DNA of 64,000 nt from Actimicrobium sp034313845 (GCF_034313845.1 NZ_JAVIWN010000004.1); one strand, 5' to 3'. Shown: positions 1 to 9,302, counted from the first letter of the stretch. Translations and numbers: made by a program. The notes: generated by a model not told the origin, from the letters alone.

Positions 1-1054
1 CAGCAGCAGAATTACGTGTAAGACCCTCGTACCACACTGCTGCCATTTTTTGAAATCCAGCAGCGGTTGGATGTATTCCATCGCTGGTTTCCGTCGCTGG
101 ATCGAATGCATCATGTTGATTAACCATGACAATGTTTTTTCCTGCTGTCTGGTACGCGCTGACAATTTTAGAAATAGCCAAGTTGTATGCTTGGGCTCTA
201 TTGTCAGCGTCAATACGCGATGGATCATTTCTTTTGATTGGGGTGATTTGTGCAAGCACAACCATTATCTGAGGTTTAGCATCGAAGATTTTATCGAGCA
301 AGGCTTTCATACGGGATGCCGCATTGGATGCATAATCTCCACCGGTAGGATTGTACGGTTGAAGTGCGTCGTTGGTACCTAACATCAGTAAAATCACATC
401 AGGGTTCCAGTTTGCCAAGGTGGTTTCGATTGGCAATGCCGCATGTCCTTCAAGAGGATTGTTAGACATACCATCGGCTATTTGATCGATACGATACGAT
501 CCATAACCCTCATGATTTGCCTGGAATGGAAGATTGCCATTAATCAAATAGTCTTGATATGCGCTGATTTTATTTACATAGGTTCCGGAATATGTGCCGA
601 AATTAATCAATGGATGGCTAATTGCGAAGGCTGGATCTTCCTGAAACTTGTCGCTGCTGAGATTCCACATTACAGTTTGATCCGCCTCCGTATAGGGGAA
701 GCTACTATTTCCTTTATGATCCTCCTTGCCAACAAACGTATAACTGTATCCATTGTCATTCAACATTTTCTGCAAAGGTGCGCGATAACCACCCCATCCG
801 GCGAATTTACCCTCTGTGATGGAATCCCCAATCGGCATGATTTTGTAATTTACGCCTTTTTGGATCGGGGCGGCCCAACTTGTTGAAAGACTTAACATCA
901 AGATGAAAGTGAGCAAGAAAAATAAACTCGTATGAGCGTTAATTACATTGCTTGAAAAAGATCGCTTCACACATAATGATTTCGATGACTTATCTATATG
1001 AGAAGCAATGAAATAGTCTTTTTCAAAAAATGTGTTCTGTTCAATCTTCGACAT
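1..1054 (-). CDS. Secreted SGNH/GDSL hydrolase, truncated by the window edge
   Basis: The minus-strand frame is open from ATG at 1054 to the window edge (351 codons, 3' end missing). After a long polar N-terminus (about 40 residues) comes a hydrophobic stretch at about 43-60 ending in a Ser-Trp-Ala-Ala signal-peptidase-like site, so export is likely. The SGNH blocks are visible: GDS at residues 76-78 (nucleophile S78), GTND at 226-229 and DGIHP at 325-329 (catalytic Asp/His). Block V normally lies near the C-terminus, so only a short tail should be missing. The family hydrolyses esters (acyl or acetyl groups on lipids or carbohydrates); the substrate cannot be told from sequence. A weak GGGGAC ribosome site precedes the ATG. 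Base composition is AT-rich, unlike the GC-rich genes to the right, suggesting horizontal transfer. Confidence 0.85.
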   Translation of the reverse strand, partial: MSKIEQNTFFEKDYFIASHIDKSSKSLCVKRSFSSNVINAHTSLFFLLTFILMLSLSTSWAAPIQKGVNYKIMPIGDSITEGKFAGWGGYRAPLQKMLNDNGYSYTFVGKEDHKGNSSFPYTEADQTVMWNLSSDKFQEDPAFAISHPLINFGTYSGTYVNKISAYQDYLINGNLPFQANHEGYGSYRIDQIADGMSNNPLEGHAALPIETTLANWNPDVILLMLGTNDALQPYNPTGGDYASNAASRMKALLDKIFDAKPQIMVVLAQITPIKRNDPSRIDADNRAQAYNLAISKIVSAYQTAGKNIVMVNQHDAFDPATETSDGIHPTAAGFQKMAAVWYEGLTRNSAA

Positions 1055-1094
1055 ATTTGTCCCCAGTTAAGTGAATGCTATTCAGCTTGAACAG

Positions 1095-1182
1095 AAAATA
1101 CATGGTTGCGTAGCGATTGCTACTATCTCTTAAGAGTAGAGGGTGCTTTTAAATTTGCTAGATTGCACAGACCATGTATTTT
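1095..1182. repeat. 12-bp inverted repeat upstream of the SGNH gene
   Basis: Perfect 12-bp arms AAAATACATGGT (1095-1106) and ACCATGTATTTT (1171-1182) flank about 64 bp that also contain the palindrome CTCTTAAGAG. The element lies in the gap between the SGNH gene and the glycine-zipper gene and may be an operator, a hairpin or a remnant end of an insertion. No transposase is visible. Confidence 0.5.
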
Positions 1183-1263
1183 GTTACAGATTTTGTCCTA
1201 CACCATGACCTTGCCGGGAACGGATGTAAAAGTGGTGGAGGAATGTGCGCTCTCCAGGCGAAA

Positions 1264-1289
1264 AAAAAACGGCAAATCTGCCGTTTTTT
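1264..1289. terminator. Bidirectional rho-independent terminator
   Basis: Stem CGGCA/TGCCG with an AATC loop, flanked by six A on the left and six T on the right, so it can work in both directions. It lies just downstream of the glycine-zipper gene, which is transcribed leftward. Confidence 0.8.
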
Positions 1290-1315
1290 GGGTGCTGCGC
1301 TAATCGACTATGGCA

Positions 1316-1936
1316 TCAGTTCCGCGATGTCAGCGAGCCATTGACGACACGTACTTCGTCACCCGCGCGCCAGTTGGTCGCGTTGTCGCTTGGGAAAGTC
1401 TGTAACTGGCCGTCATCCATGCGTACCCGAACCTGGTAGCTGGTTGCGACGCTTGAGCGCCTTTCAACTTCGTTTCCGGCATAACCGCCACCAACGGCAC
1501 CGGCGACGGTAGCTAGCGTCCGACCATTCCCGCCGCCAACCTGGTTGCCGAGCAAGCCGCCAAGAACGGCACCGACGCCAACGCCGACGCCACTAGGCCG
1601 TGCGGTCGACTGGATCGTCTTGACCGATTCGACGCGGCCGCAGTTGTAGCATTGTGCGGCAGCTTGCTGCGGATAATTTTCTTGGGCAGGGCGGGAGGAG
1701 TGCCCGGACTGGCTGGAATGTTTGACAGGCTCTTGCGGACTATATTTTTGGTTATTTTCGGAAACCAGTGATGGCGCTGGTTCCGTTGCGGTCTTGTAGG
1801 TCTCGGCAGACTGGTCTGCCTTGGAGTTTGGTAGCAGGCCAGTAATCGCTGCGACGCCAACCAGACTGACGAGTATTACTGCGGCAGCGGCAGCAGCAAT
1901 GAGCGGATGGATACGACCTGACATGTTCTTTTTCAT
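1316..1936 (-). CDS. Glycine-zipper 2TM domain membrane protein (17 kDa surface antigen-like)
   Basis: 206 residues. One N-terminal hydrophobic segment (about 10-34) anchors the protein. A Pro/Ser/Gln-rich linker follows, then a short CxxC motif (CYNC, about 94-97), and a glycine zipper at about 115-160 where G-x-x-x-G spacing is repeated (GVGVGVGAVLGGLLG and GGGYAGNEVE). This matches the Rickettsia 17 kDa antigen / glycine zipper 2TM family found in envelope proteins such as SlyB. There is no lipobox Cys after the hydrophobic segment, so an uncleaved inner-membrane anchor is more likely than a lipoprotein. A terminator follows the stop. The exact role is unknown. Confidence 0.8.
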   Translation of the reverse strand: MKKNMSGRIHPLIAAAAAAVILVSLVGVAAITGLLPNSKADQSAETYKTATEPAPSLVSENNQKYSPQEPVKHSSQSGHSSRPAQENYPQQAAAQCYNCGRVESVKTIQSTARPSGVGVGVGAVLGGLLGNQVGGGNGRTLATVAGAVGGGYAGNEVERRSSVATSYQVRVRMDDGQLQTFPSDNATNWRAGDEVRVVNGSLTSRN

Positions 1937-2092
1937 GATTTCTCCTGTGAATACGGACGACCTTGCTGCAGTCGGTGGGGCGAGTATGGTCGTAGAGGGC
2001 AGATCAGGCCAGCTAGTTCCTGTGTCAGACGTAAAGTGATGTAACCATTACACCTGACCTGTGGACTCGGAGAATGCCGAAGGGCTGATCGC

Positions 2093-3625
2093 TCAGTCTT
2101 CCCGACGCAAATGCGGAAACAGGATCACGTCGCGGATATTCGGCGAATCGGTAATGAGCATGACCAGCCGGTCAATGCCGATACCGCAACCACCGGCGGG
2201 TGGCATGCCGTATTCGAGGGCGCGGATGTAATCGGCGTCATAGAACATGGCTTCTTCATCACCGGCATCCTTGGCCGCGACCTGCGCCTGGAATCGTGCG
2301 GCCTGATCTTCGGCATCGTTCAATTCCGAGAATCCATTGGCCAGTTCACGGCCGCAAATGAACAGCTCGAAACGTTCCGTGATACCCGGTACCGTGTCAG
2401 AAGCGCGTGCCAGTGGCGACACTTCAGCCGGGTAGTCGACGATGTACGTTGGCTCCCACAATTGCGCTTCGGCGGTTTCTTCAAACAGCGCCAGTTGCAA
2501 GGCACCAAGGCCCGCTGTGGCGAATGGCTTGACACCGAATTTTTTCAGTTCGGCCCGGATGAAGTCGGCATCGGCCAGTTGCTCGGCGCTGTATTGCGGC
2601 GCGTAATGATTGATGGCACCGAGGATCGTGAAGCGCCGGAACGGCTCGCTCAGGTCGAGCGCGCGACCCTGATACGTCAGGTTGGCCGTACCGTGCGCAT
2701 CGATTGCCGCCTGGCGGATCACGGCTTCGGTGAAGTCCATCAGCCAGTGGTAATCGACATAGGCCGCATAGAATTCCATCATCGTGAATTCCGGATTGTG
2801 ACGTGGCGACACGCCTTCATTGCGGAAGTTACGATTGACTTCAAAGACGCGCTCGAAGCCGCCGACCACCAGTCGCTTCAAATACAGCTCGGGAGCGATG
2901 CGCAGAAACATCTGCATGTCGAGGGCATTGTGATGCGTGATGAATGGCTTGGCGGCTGCACCGCCGGGAATCGTGTGGAGCATCGGTGTTTCGACTTCCA
3001 TGAACTCGTGCTCGTTCATGAAGCGTCGAATCGACGACATCGTCGCCGTGCGTGCCTTGAATGTGCGCCGTGTCTCTTCGCTCATGATCAGGTCGACGTA
3101 ACGCTGACGATATTTCATTTCCTGGTCAGCCAGACCATGGAATTTATCCGGCAACGGGCGCAGCGATTTGGTAATCAGGCGCAGCGCCGTGACCTTGATC
3201 GACAGCTCGCCGGTCTTGGTCTTGAACAGGATACCTTCGGCACCAAGGATGTCGCCCAGGTCGTAATGCTTGAAGGCGTCGTGCGCTTCGACACCAATGA
3301 GATCGTTGGTGATGTAGAGCTGGATGCGGCCATCGGCGCGATCGCCGGAGGCATCCTGCAACGTCGCGAACGAGGCTTTTCCCATCACGCGCTTGAGCAT
3401 CATGCGGCCGGCCACGACGACTCTGGCAGCGGCGCTATCGAGGGCAGGATTGTCCAGTTCGCCGTATTGCAGATGCAGTGCGGCGGCTTTGTGCTGCGGC
3501 CGGAAATCATTCGGGAAGGCGATCCCGGCAGCGCGGATCGCAGCGAGCTTGGCACGTCGTTCAGCCAGGATCGAATGTTCGTCGGGGGCTGGTACGTCGG
3601 TGGCGACTTCAGTGTTGGTGGTCAT
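2093..3625 (-). CDS. lysS: Lysyl-tRNA synthetase, class II
   Basis: Charges tRNA-Lys with lysine in the cytoplasm. From the ATG at 3625 the protein has 510 residues, the usual length for bacterial LysS. The N-terminal OB-fold anticodon-binding domain (about 50-165) is followed by the class II core with motif 2 (FRNEGVSPRHNPEF, about 268-281) and motif 3 (GIGIDRLVML near the C-terminus). A TTG at 3640 in the same frame would add five residues; the ATG starts directly with the polar leader MTTNTEV and is preferred. prfB ends only 25 bp upstream, the same prfB-lysS order as in E. coli, so the two are probably cotranscribed. Confidence 0.97.
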   Translation of the reverse strand: MTTNTEVATDVPAPDEHSILAERRAKLAAIRAAGIAFPNDFRPQHKAAALHLQYGELDNPALDSAAARVVVAGRMMLKRVMGKASFATLQDASGDRADGRIQLYITNDLIGVEAHDAFKHYDLGDILGAEGILFKTKTGELSIKVTALRLITKSLRPLPDKFHGLADQEMKYRQRYVDLIMSEETRRTFKARTATMSSIRRFMNEHEFMEVETPMLHTIPGGAAAKPFITHHNALDMQMFLRIAPELYLKRLVVGGFERVFEVNRNFRNEGVSPRHNPEFTMMEFYAAYVDYHWLMDFTEAVIRQAAIDAHGTANLTYQGRALDLSEPFRRFTILGAINHYAPQYSAEQLADADFIRAELKKFGVKPFATAGLGALQLALFEETAEAQLWEPTYIVDYPAEVSPLARASDTVPGITERFELFICGRELANGFSELNDAEDQAARFQAQVAAKDAGDEEAMFYDADYIRALEYGMPPAGGCGIGIDRLVMLITDSPNIRDVILFPHLRRED

Positions 3626-3650
3626 GGAATGCGCAATCAAAAAAAGTGAA

Positions 3651-4755
3651 CTACACGCCTAACTTGAGCGAGGCTGCAATGAATTCGTCGATATCGCCAT
3701 CAAGCACCGCCTTGGTATTGCCGGTCTCGAAGCTGGTTCGCAAATCCTTGATGCGTGATTGATCCAGCACGTAGGAACGAATCTGGTGACCCCAACCGAT
3801 ATCGGTCTTGGAGTCTTCCAGTTTTTGCTGGTCACTCATGCGCTTGCGCATCTCGTGCTCGTACAGGCGCGACTTGAGCATGGCCCATGCCTCGGCCCGG
3901 TTACGGTGCTGGCTGCGATCGTTCTGGCATTGCACGACGATGCCGGTCGGACCATGGGTCAGACGCACGGCGGAATCGGTCTTGTTAATGTGCTGACCAC
4001 CCGCGCCGGATGCACGATAAGTATCGACGCGCACATCGGCGGGATTGATGTCGATCTCCAGCGAATCATCGACTTCCGGGTACACGAACAGACTGGAGAA
4101 CGACGTGTGGCGACCATTCGCAGAATCGAACGGCGACTTGCGCACGAGTCGGTGCACGCCGGTTTCGGTACGCAGAAAACCGTAGGCGTAATCGCCTTCG
4201 ACCTTGATCGTGACGGTCTTGATACCGGCAATCTCGCCATCGGATTGCTCGAGAATTTCGGTCGTGAAACCCTTGCGTTCGCAATAGCGCAAGTACTGGC
4301 GCATTAGCATCGAAGCCCAGTCCTGTGCTTCGGTTCCGCCGGCTCCGGCCTGAATGTCGATGAAGCAGTTGTTCGGGTCCATCGGGTTGCTGAACATGCG
4401 GCGAAATTCCATGCCCTCGACCAGCTTTTGCAAGACCTGGGTATCTTCTTCGATGGCTTGCAGCGTGTCGAAATCCTTTTCTTCGCGCGCCATCGCGAAC
4501 AGGTCGCTGGCGTCACCGAGTTCGGCATCGATCTTGATGAGCGTGAGCACGATCGATTCGAGGGATTTCTTTTCTTTGCCGAGATCTTGCGCGCGCTTCT
4601 GGTCGTCCCAGACTTTCGGATCTTCGAGTTCGGCGTTGACCTGGTCCAGTTTCTCTGACTTCAGATCGAAGTCAAAGATACCTCCGAAGTTCGTTGGCGC
4701 GGATGGTCAGGTCTGCAAGCAGCCCTTCCAGAGAATTAAGTTGTTCTGCTTCCAT
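3651..4755 (-). CDS. prfB: Peptide chain release factor 2 with programmed +1 frameshift
   Basis: Recognises UGA and UAA stop codons and triggers peptide release. The gene starts at ATG 4755, reads 27 codons to CTT (4677-4675), meets an in-frame TGA (4674-4672), and continues in the +1 frame from GAC at 4673 to the stop at 3651. This gives 367 residues, normal for RF2. The shift site reads CGGAGGTATCTTTGAC, that is an internal Shine-Dalgarno-like GGAGG just before CTT TGA C, the classic RF2 autoregulatory arrangement. The codon-recognition tripeptide SPF and the catalytic GGQ (in SGAGGQHINK) are both present. A naive gene call would begin at the internal Met at 4550 and lose 68 residues. Confidence 0.97.
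4672..4688 (-). promoter_or_regulatory. prfB programmed +1 frameshift site
   Basis: On the minus strand the sequence is CGGAGGTATCTTTGAC: an SD-like GGAGG, a short spacer, then CTT TGA C. When RF2 is scarce, termination at UGA is slow and the ribosome slips from CUU to UUU and reads GAC. The slip is required to join the two reading frames of RF2. Confidence 0.95.
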
Positions 4756-4813
4756 GATGTCTTCTTTTGTCTTGTGCGTGAAAGGCGAAATTATACGCGA
4801 GCAGGGGACATCC

Positions 4814-6133
4814 TCAGCCATCGCGTACTGTCTCATCGCGCTGATGCTGCAGGTTGCGCACGATCTGGATCGACAACTTCAGTGCATAGAGCTGGTTGAA
4901 GTAACGAGAAGGTAAATCGATCTGATGGACCGCGGCATCAAGCTGGGCCAACTGGTCGTGCCAGTGATGGCGTTGCGCCGCGGTGGGCGCGGTCGTCGTG
5001 CGTAGCGCATCTTCGAGCGCGTTCAATTCGCAATACCAGTGCGACAGACGTGTGCGCACCCGATAGGCGAGCAAACGTGGCACCGTTTGCAGCAAGGCAA
5101 ACAACAGCGCCAGCAGCGGTACCAGCAGCACAAAGCGCTGCTCGATAAAATTGGCTAGCCAGAATGGCAGGTAGTTTTGCAGAAACGGGCGGCCCGAGCG
5201 GAAGTAGCGACGGGCTTCCTCGGAAACCGGGAAGTCATCCGTATGCAGGTTAGGAAATTCATTACGTACCGCGAAAAATCCAGGTTCGGCATGGACCTCA
5301 ACGGCGCTGTCGAGTAGTGCATAAATCAGCGAAGGATGCAGTCGGTTCCTGGCAACCAGCATCGCAGTGGCCGATAGCAGCGTGACATCCTGACTGGGCC
5401 GGTCGCTGCGCAGATCAATGGCACCACGTGGAAAAACGATTTTTGACAGCGACGGAAAATTGCGCACGATAGCGTCGGCCTGACTGAAATTCATCAGCTT
5501 CAACTCACTGTCAAGCAGCTTCGCTACCAACGGAGTTTTGGGAATGCCGATAAAAAATCCGGCATCAATTGTGCCGCTACGCAGTTGCGTTTCGGCCTGC
5601 TGGGCAGTCATGTCGGTGAGCGTCGTATTGCTGGCATTGATGCCGTGCGCCGCCAGCAAATTGATGGTGAGGTTACGCAGGCCGCTGCCGGGAAGTCCGA
5701 CGGCCAGGCGTTTTCCGGATAGCTGGGCGATCTGATCGATCGTCGCGGGGCCGTTGTAGAACAGCCAGATCGGTTCATAGGAAACCGCTGCCAGCACTTC
5801 GAGGTCGGGTGCGTCACGCGCCTCACCGATGCCGGACTGCACCAGTCCCAGATCGATGTCGCTGGCCGGATCTTTCAGGCGCTGATAATTTTCTACCGAT
5901 CCGGATGATTTGCGCAGTTCGAGTGTAATACCCTGACGTGCCAGTATTTCGGCGTACCTGCTCGCATAGGCGCTGTAAATGCCATCGTCATTGCCGACAC
6001 TCATGACGATGGTCTTGTTCGGCAACGGTTGCAGCCGGAACCAGCCGATCAGAATCAGCGCGGCGACGATGACGCACAGTATCGGAATACACCAGCGGTG
6101 TCGCAGTAGCGCAGCAATGGCGGTGAGTGACAT
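4814..6133 (-). CDS. TAXI-family TRAP transporter substrate-binding protein, membrane-anchored
   Basis: 439 residues from the ATG at 6133. It has an N-terminal transmembrane segment (about 10-32), a periplasmic domain with the TAXI/NMT1-like fold signature (a stretch beginning VGNDDGIYSAYA and a later GLPGSGLRNLTINLLAAHG loop), a second transmembrane segment at about 325-350, and a cytoplasmic C-terminal helical region. TAXI proteins normally are soluble binding subunits of tripartite transporters. Here no TRAP permease gene is adjacent, and two membrane segments tether the domain, so it may act as a sensor or in a non-transport role. It lies between prfB and recJ in a minus-strand run. An upstream extension in frame overlaps the neighbouring small gene and is not believed. 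Confidence 0.85.
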   Translation of the reverse strand: MSLTAIAALLRHRWCIPILCVIVAALILIGWFRLQPLPNKTIVMSVGNDDGIYSAYASRYAEILARQGITLELRKSSGSVENYQRLKDPASDIDLGLVQSGIGEARDAPDLEVLAAVSYEPIWLFYNGPATIDQIAQLSGKRLAVGLPGSGLRNLTINLLAAHGINASNTTLTDMTAQQAETQLRSGTIDAGFFIGIPKTPLVAKLLDSELKLMNFSQADAIVRNFPSLSKIVFPRGAIDLRSDRPSQDVTLLSATAMLVARNRLHPSLIYALLDSAVEVHAEPGFFAVRNEFPNLHTDDFPVSEEARRYFRSGRPFLQNYLPFWLANFIEQRFVLLVPLLALLFALLQTVPRLLAYRVRTRLSHWYCELNALEDALRTTTAPTAAQRHHWHDQLAQLDAAVHQIDLPSRYFNQLYALKLSIQIVRNLQHQRDETVRDG

Positions 6134-6194
6134 GGGCGAATCCGGATCGACCGTTGCGAAAGGGGGGAGTCTGCGGTTCAGCGTTGCTGGCGAC

Positions 6195-6449
6195 TCAGAG
6201 TTTCTTTTTTTGCTGGACCCGCTGCTGCTGTTTCTTGTGTGTTTGCTGCTTGTTCTGCTTCTGCTCGAACAATTTGATCGCATCCAACTTTGCCTGTTCT
6301 GGCGTGCACATCGCGGGCACATCATCGTGCACACTGAAAAATTCGGCCTCTTGCGCATCCATCACGAGCTTGATTGCGGCGGCATCCTCCAGATCATAAA
6401 GCTCTGTGAGGAGGGTGGTGACTTCATCAAGAAATTCTTCGTACGTCAT
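6195..6449 (-). CDS. Small hypothetical protein with basic Gln/Lys-rich tail
   Basis: 84 residues from ATG 6449. The first half is acidic and probably helical (MTYEEFLDEVTTLLTELYDL...). The second half turns strongly basic and Gln-rich (KQNKQQTHKKQQQRVQQKKKL). No known domain is recognised. It sits between recJ (121 bp upstream) and the TAXI gene (61 bp downstream) on the same strand, so it may be part of that run. The sharp charge polarity suggests nucleic-acid or protein binding, but this is inference. Confidence 0.6.
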   Translation of the reverse strand: MTYEEFLDEVTTLLTELYDLEDAAAIKLVMDAQEAEFFSVHDDVPAMCTPEQAKLDAIKLFEQKQNKQQTHKKQQQRVQQKKKL

Positions 6450-6570
6450 GCAAGGCTTTCATTATTTTCGGTTCGAAAAAGTATACGTGGAAAACGCCCG
6501 ACTGCCGTTTTAAAAATCGTCTTATTTGCGCTCGCGGCGCGACCATGATCTCGCTGGGCCATCACCGTGA

Positions 6571-8265
6571 TCAGGCGCATTCGGCATACTCGACCATCAA
6601 TTGCACGCGTGTCACACCGTTGTATTCATTGGCATCAAGCCGGTACGCGACCCGCGCGCGGCCACCGAGATCGTCGGTGTGGCCGAACCAGATGGCATCG
6701 AAGCGCTGGCCATTGCGTTCCAGTTGCAGCTTCAAATGGCGCTCCTTCAGAATGCGCTGGCTGATGACGCGGAACTCGTCACAGAACACCGGCGGCGCAA
6801 AGCCCTGACCCCAGACCTGGCCGTCGAGTAGATCGATGAACTGGGTCGTAAAGAAAGCATCTTCCAGCGAACCATCATTTTCAAGGACGCGTTCGAGCTG
6901 ATGTTGTGTCAGCCAGCTGCGTCCGACTGCTTCAAAAGCCGTGGCAAAGGCATCGAAATGGTCTGCCCGCAAAGTCAGGCCGGCGGCCATCGCATGACCG
7001 CCGAACTTGTCGATCAGGGTCGGTGCGTGTTTCGAGACCAGATCAAGGGCATCGCGCAAATGAAAGCCCGGAATCGAGCGGCCGGAACCTTTGATCCAGC
7101 CATCGCCAGCCGGTGCGAAAGTGATGGTCGGCCGATAGAACTTGTCCTTCAACCGCGATGCCACGATGCCGATGACGCCCTGATGCCAGCCGGCGTCGAA
7201 GACGCTGATCGTTGATTTGTCGTGTGGATCAAAACTGTCGAGCAGTTCCAGCGCCGTGTCTTGCATGTCGGCTTCGATATCGCGTCGCTCGCGGTTGATC
7301 GCATCGAGCTGCTGGGCGATGGCCCAGGCGCGGCCTTCGTCATCAGTGGTCAGGCATTCGATACCGAGCGACATGTCAGCCAGCCGACCGGCGGCGTTGA
7401 GGCGTGGGCCAAGCGCAAAGCCGAGGTCAAACGGACTGGCCTTGCGTGCTTCACGGGCCGAGGCACGAAACAGCGCAGCGACCCCGGCATGCATGCGTCC
7501 GGATCGCATGCGCTTCAAACCCTGGGCGACCAGGATACGGTTGTTGGCATCGAGCTTGACGACGTCGGCCACCGTGCCCAGCGCGACCAGATCGAGCAGG
7601 ACATCGAGCTTGGGCTGGCTCTGCTGGTCAAACAGGCCACGCTGGCGCATCTCCGCACGCAAGGCCAGCAGCACATAAAACATCACGCCGACACCCGCCA
7701 GATTTTTGCTCGGGAAACCGCATTCGGGCTGGTTCGGATTGACGATCACGCGTGCCGCCGGCAGCGTATCGGCCGGCAAGTGGTGATCGGTCACGACCAC
7801 ATCGATGCCGCGCCGGTTGGCTTCGGCGACGCCGTCGATACTGGCGATGCCGTTGTCAACGGTGACAATGATGTCCGGGGATTTTTCGGCTTGCGCCAGT
7901 GCGACGATTTCGGGTGTCAGGCCATAACCGTACTCGAACCGGTTCGGCACGATGAAATCGACATCGGCACCCAGCATGCGCAAGCCACGCAAACCGACCG
8001 CACAGGCGGTCGCGCCATCACAATCGTAATCGGCAACGATGACGAGGCGCTTCTTTGCGGCGATCGCATCGGCCAGAAAAACGGCAGCCGCATCGATATG
8101 CAGCAAGCCCGATGGCGCAATCATCGATGACAGTTCACACGACAACTCACGCACATCGAGCAAGCCACGTGCGACGTACAGACGCGCCAGCACCGGATGA
8201 ATGCCGTCCTGAATGAGCCGTTCGGTATCGCGCGGAGAGGCCGCACGGGTCGCGAGACGGGTCAT
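6571..8265 (-). CDS. recJ: Single-stranded-DNA-specific 5'-3' exonuclease RecJ
   Basis: Degrades single-stranded DNA 5' to 3' in RecF-pathway recombination and mismatch/base-excision repair. 564 residues from ATG 8265, a normal RecJ length. DHH-superfamily motifs are visible: DYDCDG (79-84), the DHH triad (160-162) and GGHAMAAG (about 423-430, DHHA1 domain), then a C-terminal OB-like region. The ATG overlaps the stop of the upstream gene as ATGA (8262-8265), indicating translational coupling; a longer in-frame start inside the neighbour was rejected for this reason. Confidence 0.96.
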   Translation of the reverse strand: MTRLATRAASPRDTERLIQDGIHPVLARLYVARGLLDVRELSCELSSMIAPSGLLHIDAAAVFLADAIAAKKRLVIVADYDCDGATACAVGLRGLRMLGADVDFIVPNRFEYGYGLTPEIVALAQAEKSPDIIVTVDNGIASIDGVAEANRRGIDVVVTDHHLPADTLPAARVIVNPNQPECGFPSKNLAGVGVMFYVLLALRAEMRQRGLFDQQSQPKLDVLLDLVALGTVADVVKLDANNRILVAQGLKRMRSGRMHAGVAALFRASAREARKASPFDLGFALGPRLNAAGRLADMSLGIECLTTDDEGRAWAIAQQLDAINRERRDIEADMQDTALELLDSFDPHDKSTISVFDAGWHQGVIGIVASRLKDKFYRPTITFAPAGDGWIKGSGRSIPGFHLRDALDLVSKHAPTLIDKFGGHAMAAGLTLRADHFDAFATAFEAVGRSWLTQHQLERVLENDGSLEDAFFTTQFIDLLDGQVWGQGFAPPVFCDEFRVISQRILKERHLKLQLERNGQRFDAIWFGHTDDLGGRARVAYRLDANEYNGVTRVQLMVEYAECA

Positions 8266-9302
8266 TGCAGCAACCCCTTCAAGGACGGCTTTTGCCAGAA
8301 TTTGCGCAGCGTCGTGCGGGTGACGAGATGCTCGGTGATCAGGCTGCCATGGGTCAGGATCAGGCGACACGAGCCAAGCGCACCCTCTTTCATGGCCTGC
8401 AGCAGTGGCGCGAACCAGGTCGGCTCAAGACCATTGATGCGCAGCAGCCACTCCGACAAATCTTCGCCCAGCGCCGGTTCGATCAGCGTGTCGAGCAGCA
8501 GCAAGCCGTGGTCAGGTTTCGCGGCGAGTACCTCGGTGACGGTCGCACTGTCAATATGCCTGACTGCCTCGCCGCGCCAGTCGGCAAGGTTGAAGACATC
8601 GGTATAGCGCGACAACGGCAAGCGCGGTTCGGCTGGCGACCCGCCCCACAGCCACAGCGAATTGACCGGGTCGAGCCGACTGTCTTCGCGCGACTGGTTG
8701 ACGATACCGTCATGCCAGTGCATCTGGATTTCGTTTTGTACCTTGCGCCAGTCGCGCGCGGTCGGGCCTTTCGGCATCCAGATATCGATGTTGTGGCCGC
8801 AGGCTGCGTCCGGCGTTGCGGTCTGCAAATCGCTCCAGCTATCCGCGCGTAAAAACCAGGTAGCCGCGTCGCCGTACACCAGTTGCTGGCCCATTTCTTC
8901 AAACAGCGGGGCAGCCAGTGCGAACAGGGTGCGGGAATGCGCATCGGATAACTCCAGCCGGCGCGGATCGGTCAGCACCAGATGATCGCGAGCGATATGA
9001 ATATGGACCGGATTGAGTACAAACCAGCTACCTGATTCGGGCGCAAAGCCGCGTCGGTGCATTGCCTGCAAGGCGAGCGGAGGGCTGCTGTCGGTTGCCT
9101 CACCCTGGGATAACCCGAATGCGCTGGCCAGCCAGGACTCATGCGGCAGCGTGTGAGCAAACGCATCATGGGTCTGGGCGGGGGAAGTTTTGCTGCGGGC
9201 CAGCAGTACGGCCAGTGACGGCGTGTGCATCGCGCGCAGCAAGTCGGGGCCCATGGCGACAGGAGGAAGGGCAAAAGGCAGAAGGATATCGAGATGGCTC
9301 AT
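8262..9302 (-). CDS. RpfE-like / phosphoglycerate mutase-related conserved protein
   Basis: 346 residues from ATG 9302 (a TTG six codons upstream is possible but less likely). The protein begins MSHLDILLPFALPP and contains Trp/Asp-rich blocks such as HNIDIWMPKGPTARDWRK and NSLWLWGGS, typical of the conserved protein encoded beside recJ in Beta- and Gammaproteobacteria. From memory, the Xanthomonas equivalent is RpfE (regulation of pathogenicity factors), and other members are annotated as cofactor-independent phosphoglycerate mutase-like. No transmembrane segment or signal peptide is seen. Its stop overlaps the recJ start by 4 bp. The biochemical function is not established. Confidence 0.75.
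   Translation of the reverse strand: MSHLDILLPFALPPVAMGPDLLRAMHTPSLAVLLARSKTSPAQTHDAFAHTLPHESWLASAFGLSQGEATDSSPPLALQAMHRRGFAPESGSWFVLNPVHIHIARDHLVLTDPRRLELSDAHSRTLFALAAPLFEEMGQQLVYGDAATWFLRADSWSDLQTATPDAACGHNIDIWMPKGPTARDWRKVQNEIQMHWHDGIVNQSREDSRLDPVNSLWLWGGSPAEPRLPLSRYTDVFNLADWRGEAVRHIDSATVTEVLAAKPDHGLLLLDTLIEPALGEDLSEWLLRINGLEPTWFAPLLQAMKEGALGSCRLILTHGSLITEHLVTRTTLRKFWQKPSLKGLLQ

Noticed and set aside
2111..3649. 512-codon open frame on the plus strand
   Set aside because: It is antisense to lysS, which has complete class II synthetase motifs; long antisense frames are common in GC-rich DNA.
4814..6358. Long start for the TAXI protein at 6358
   Set aside because: The extra 75 residues are Ser/Arg-rich, lie over the separate 84-residue gene in another frame, and precede a normal N-terminal membrane anchor starting at 6133.
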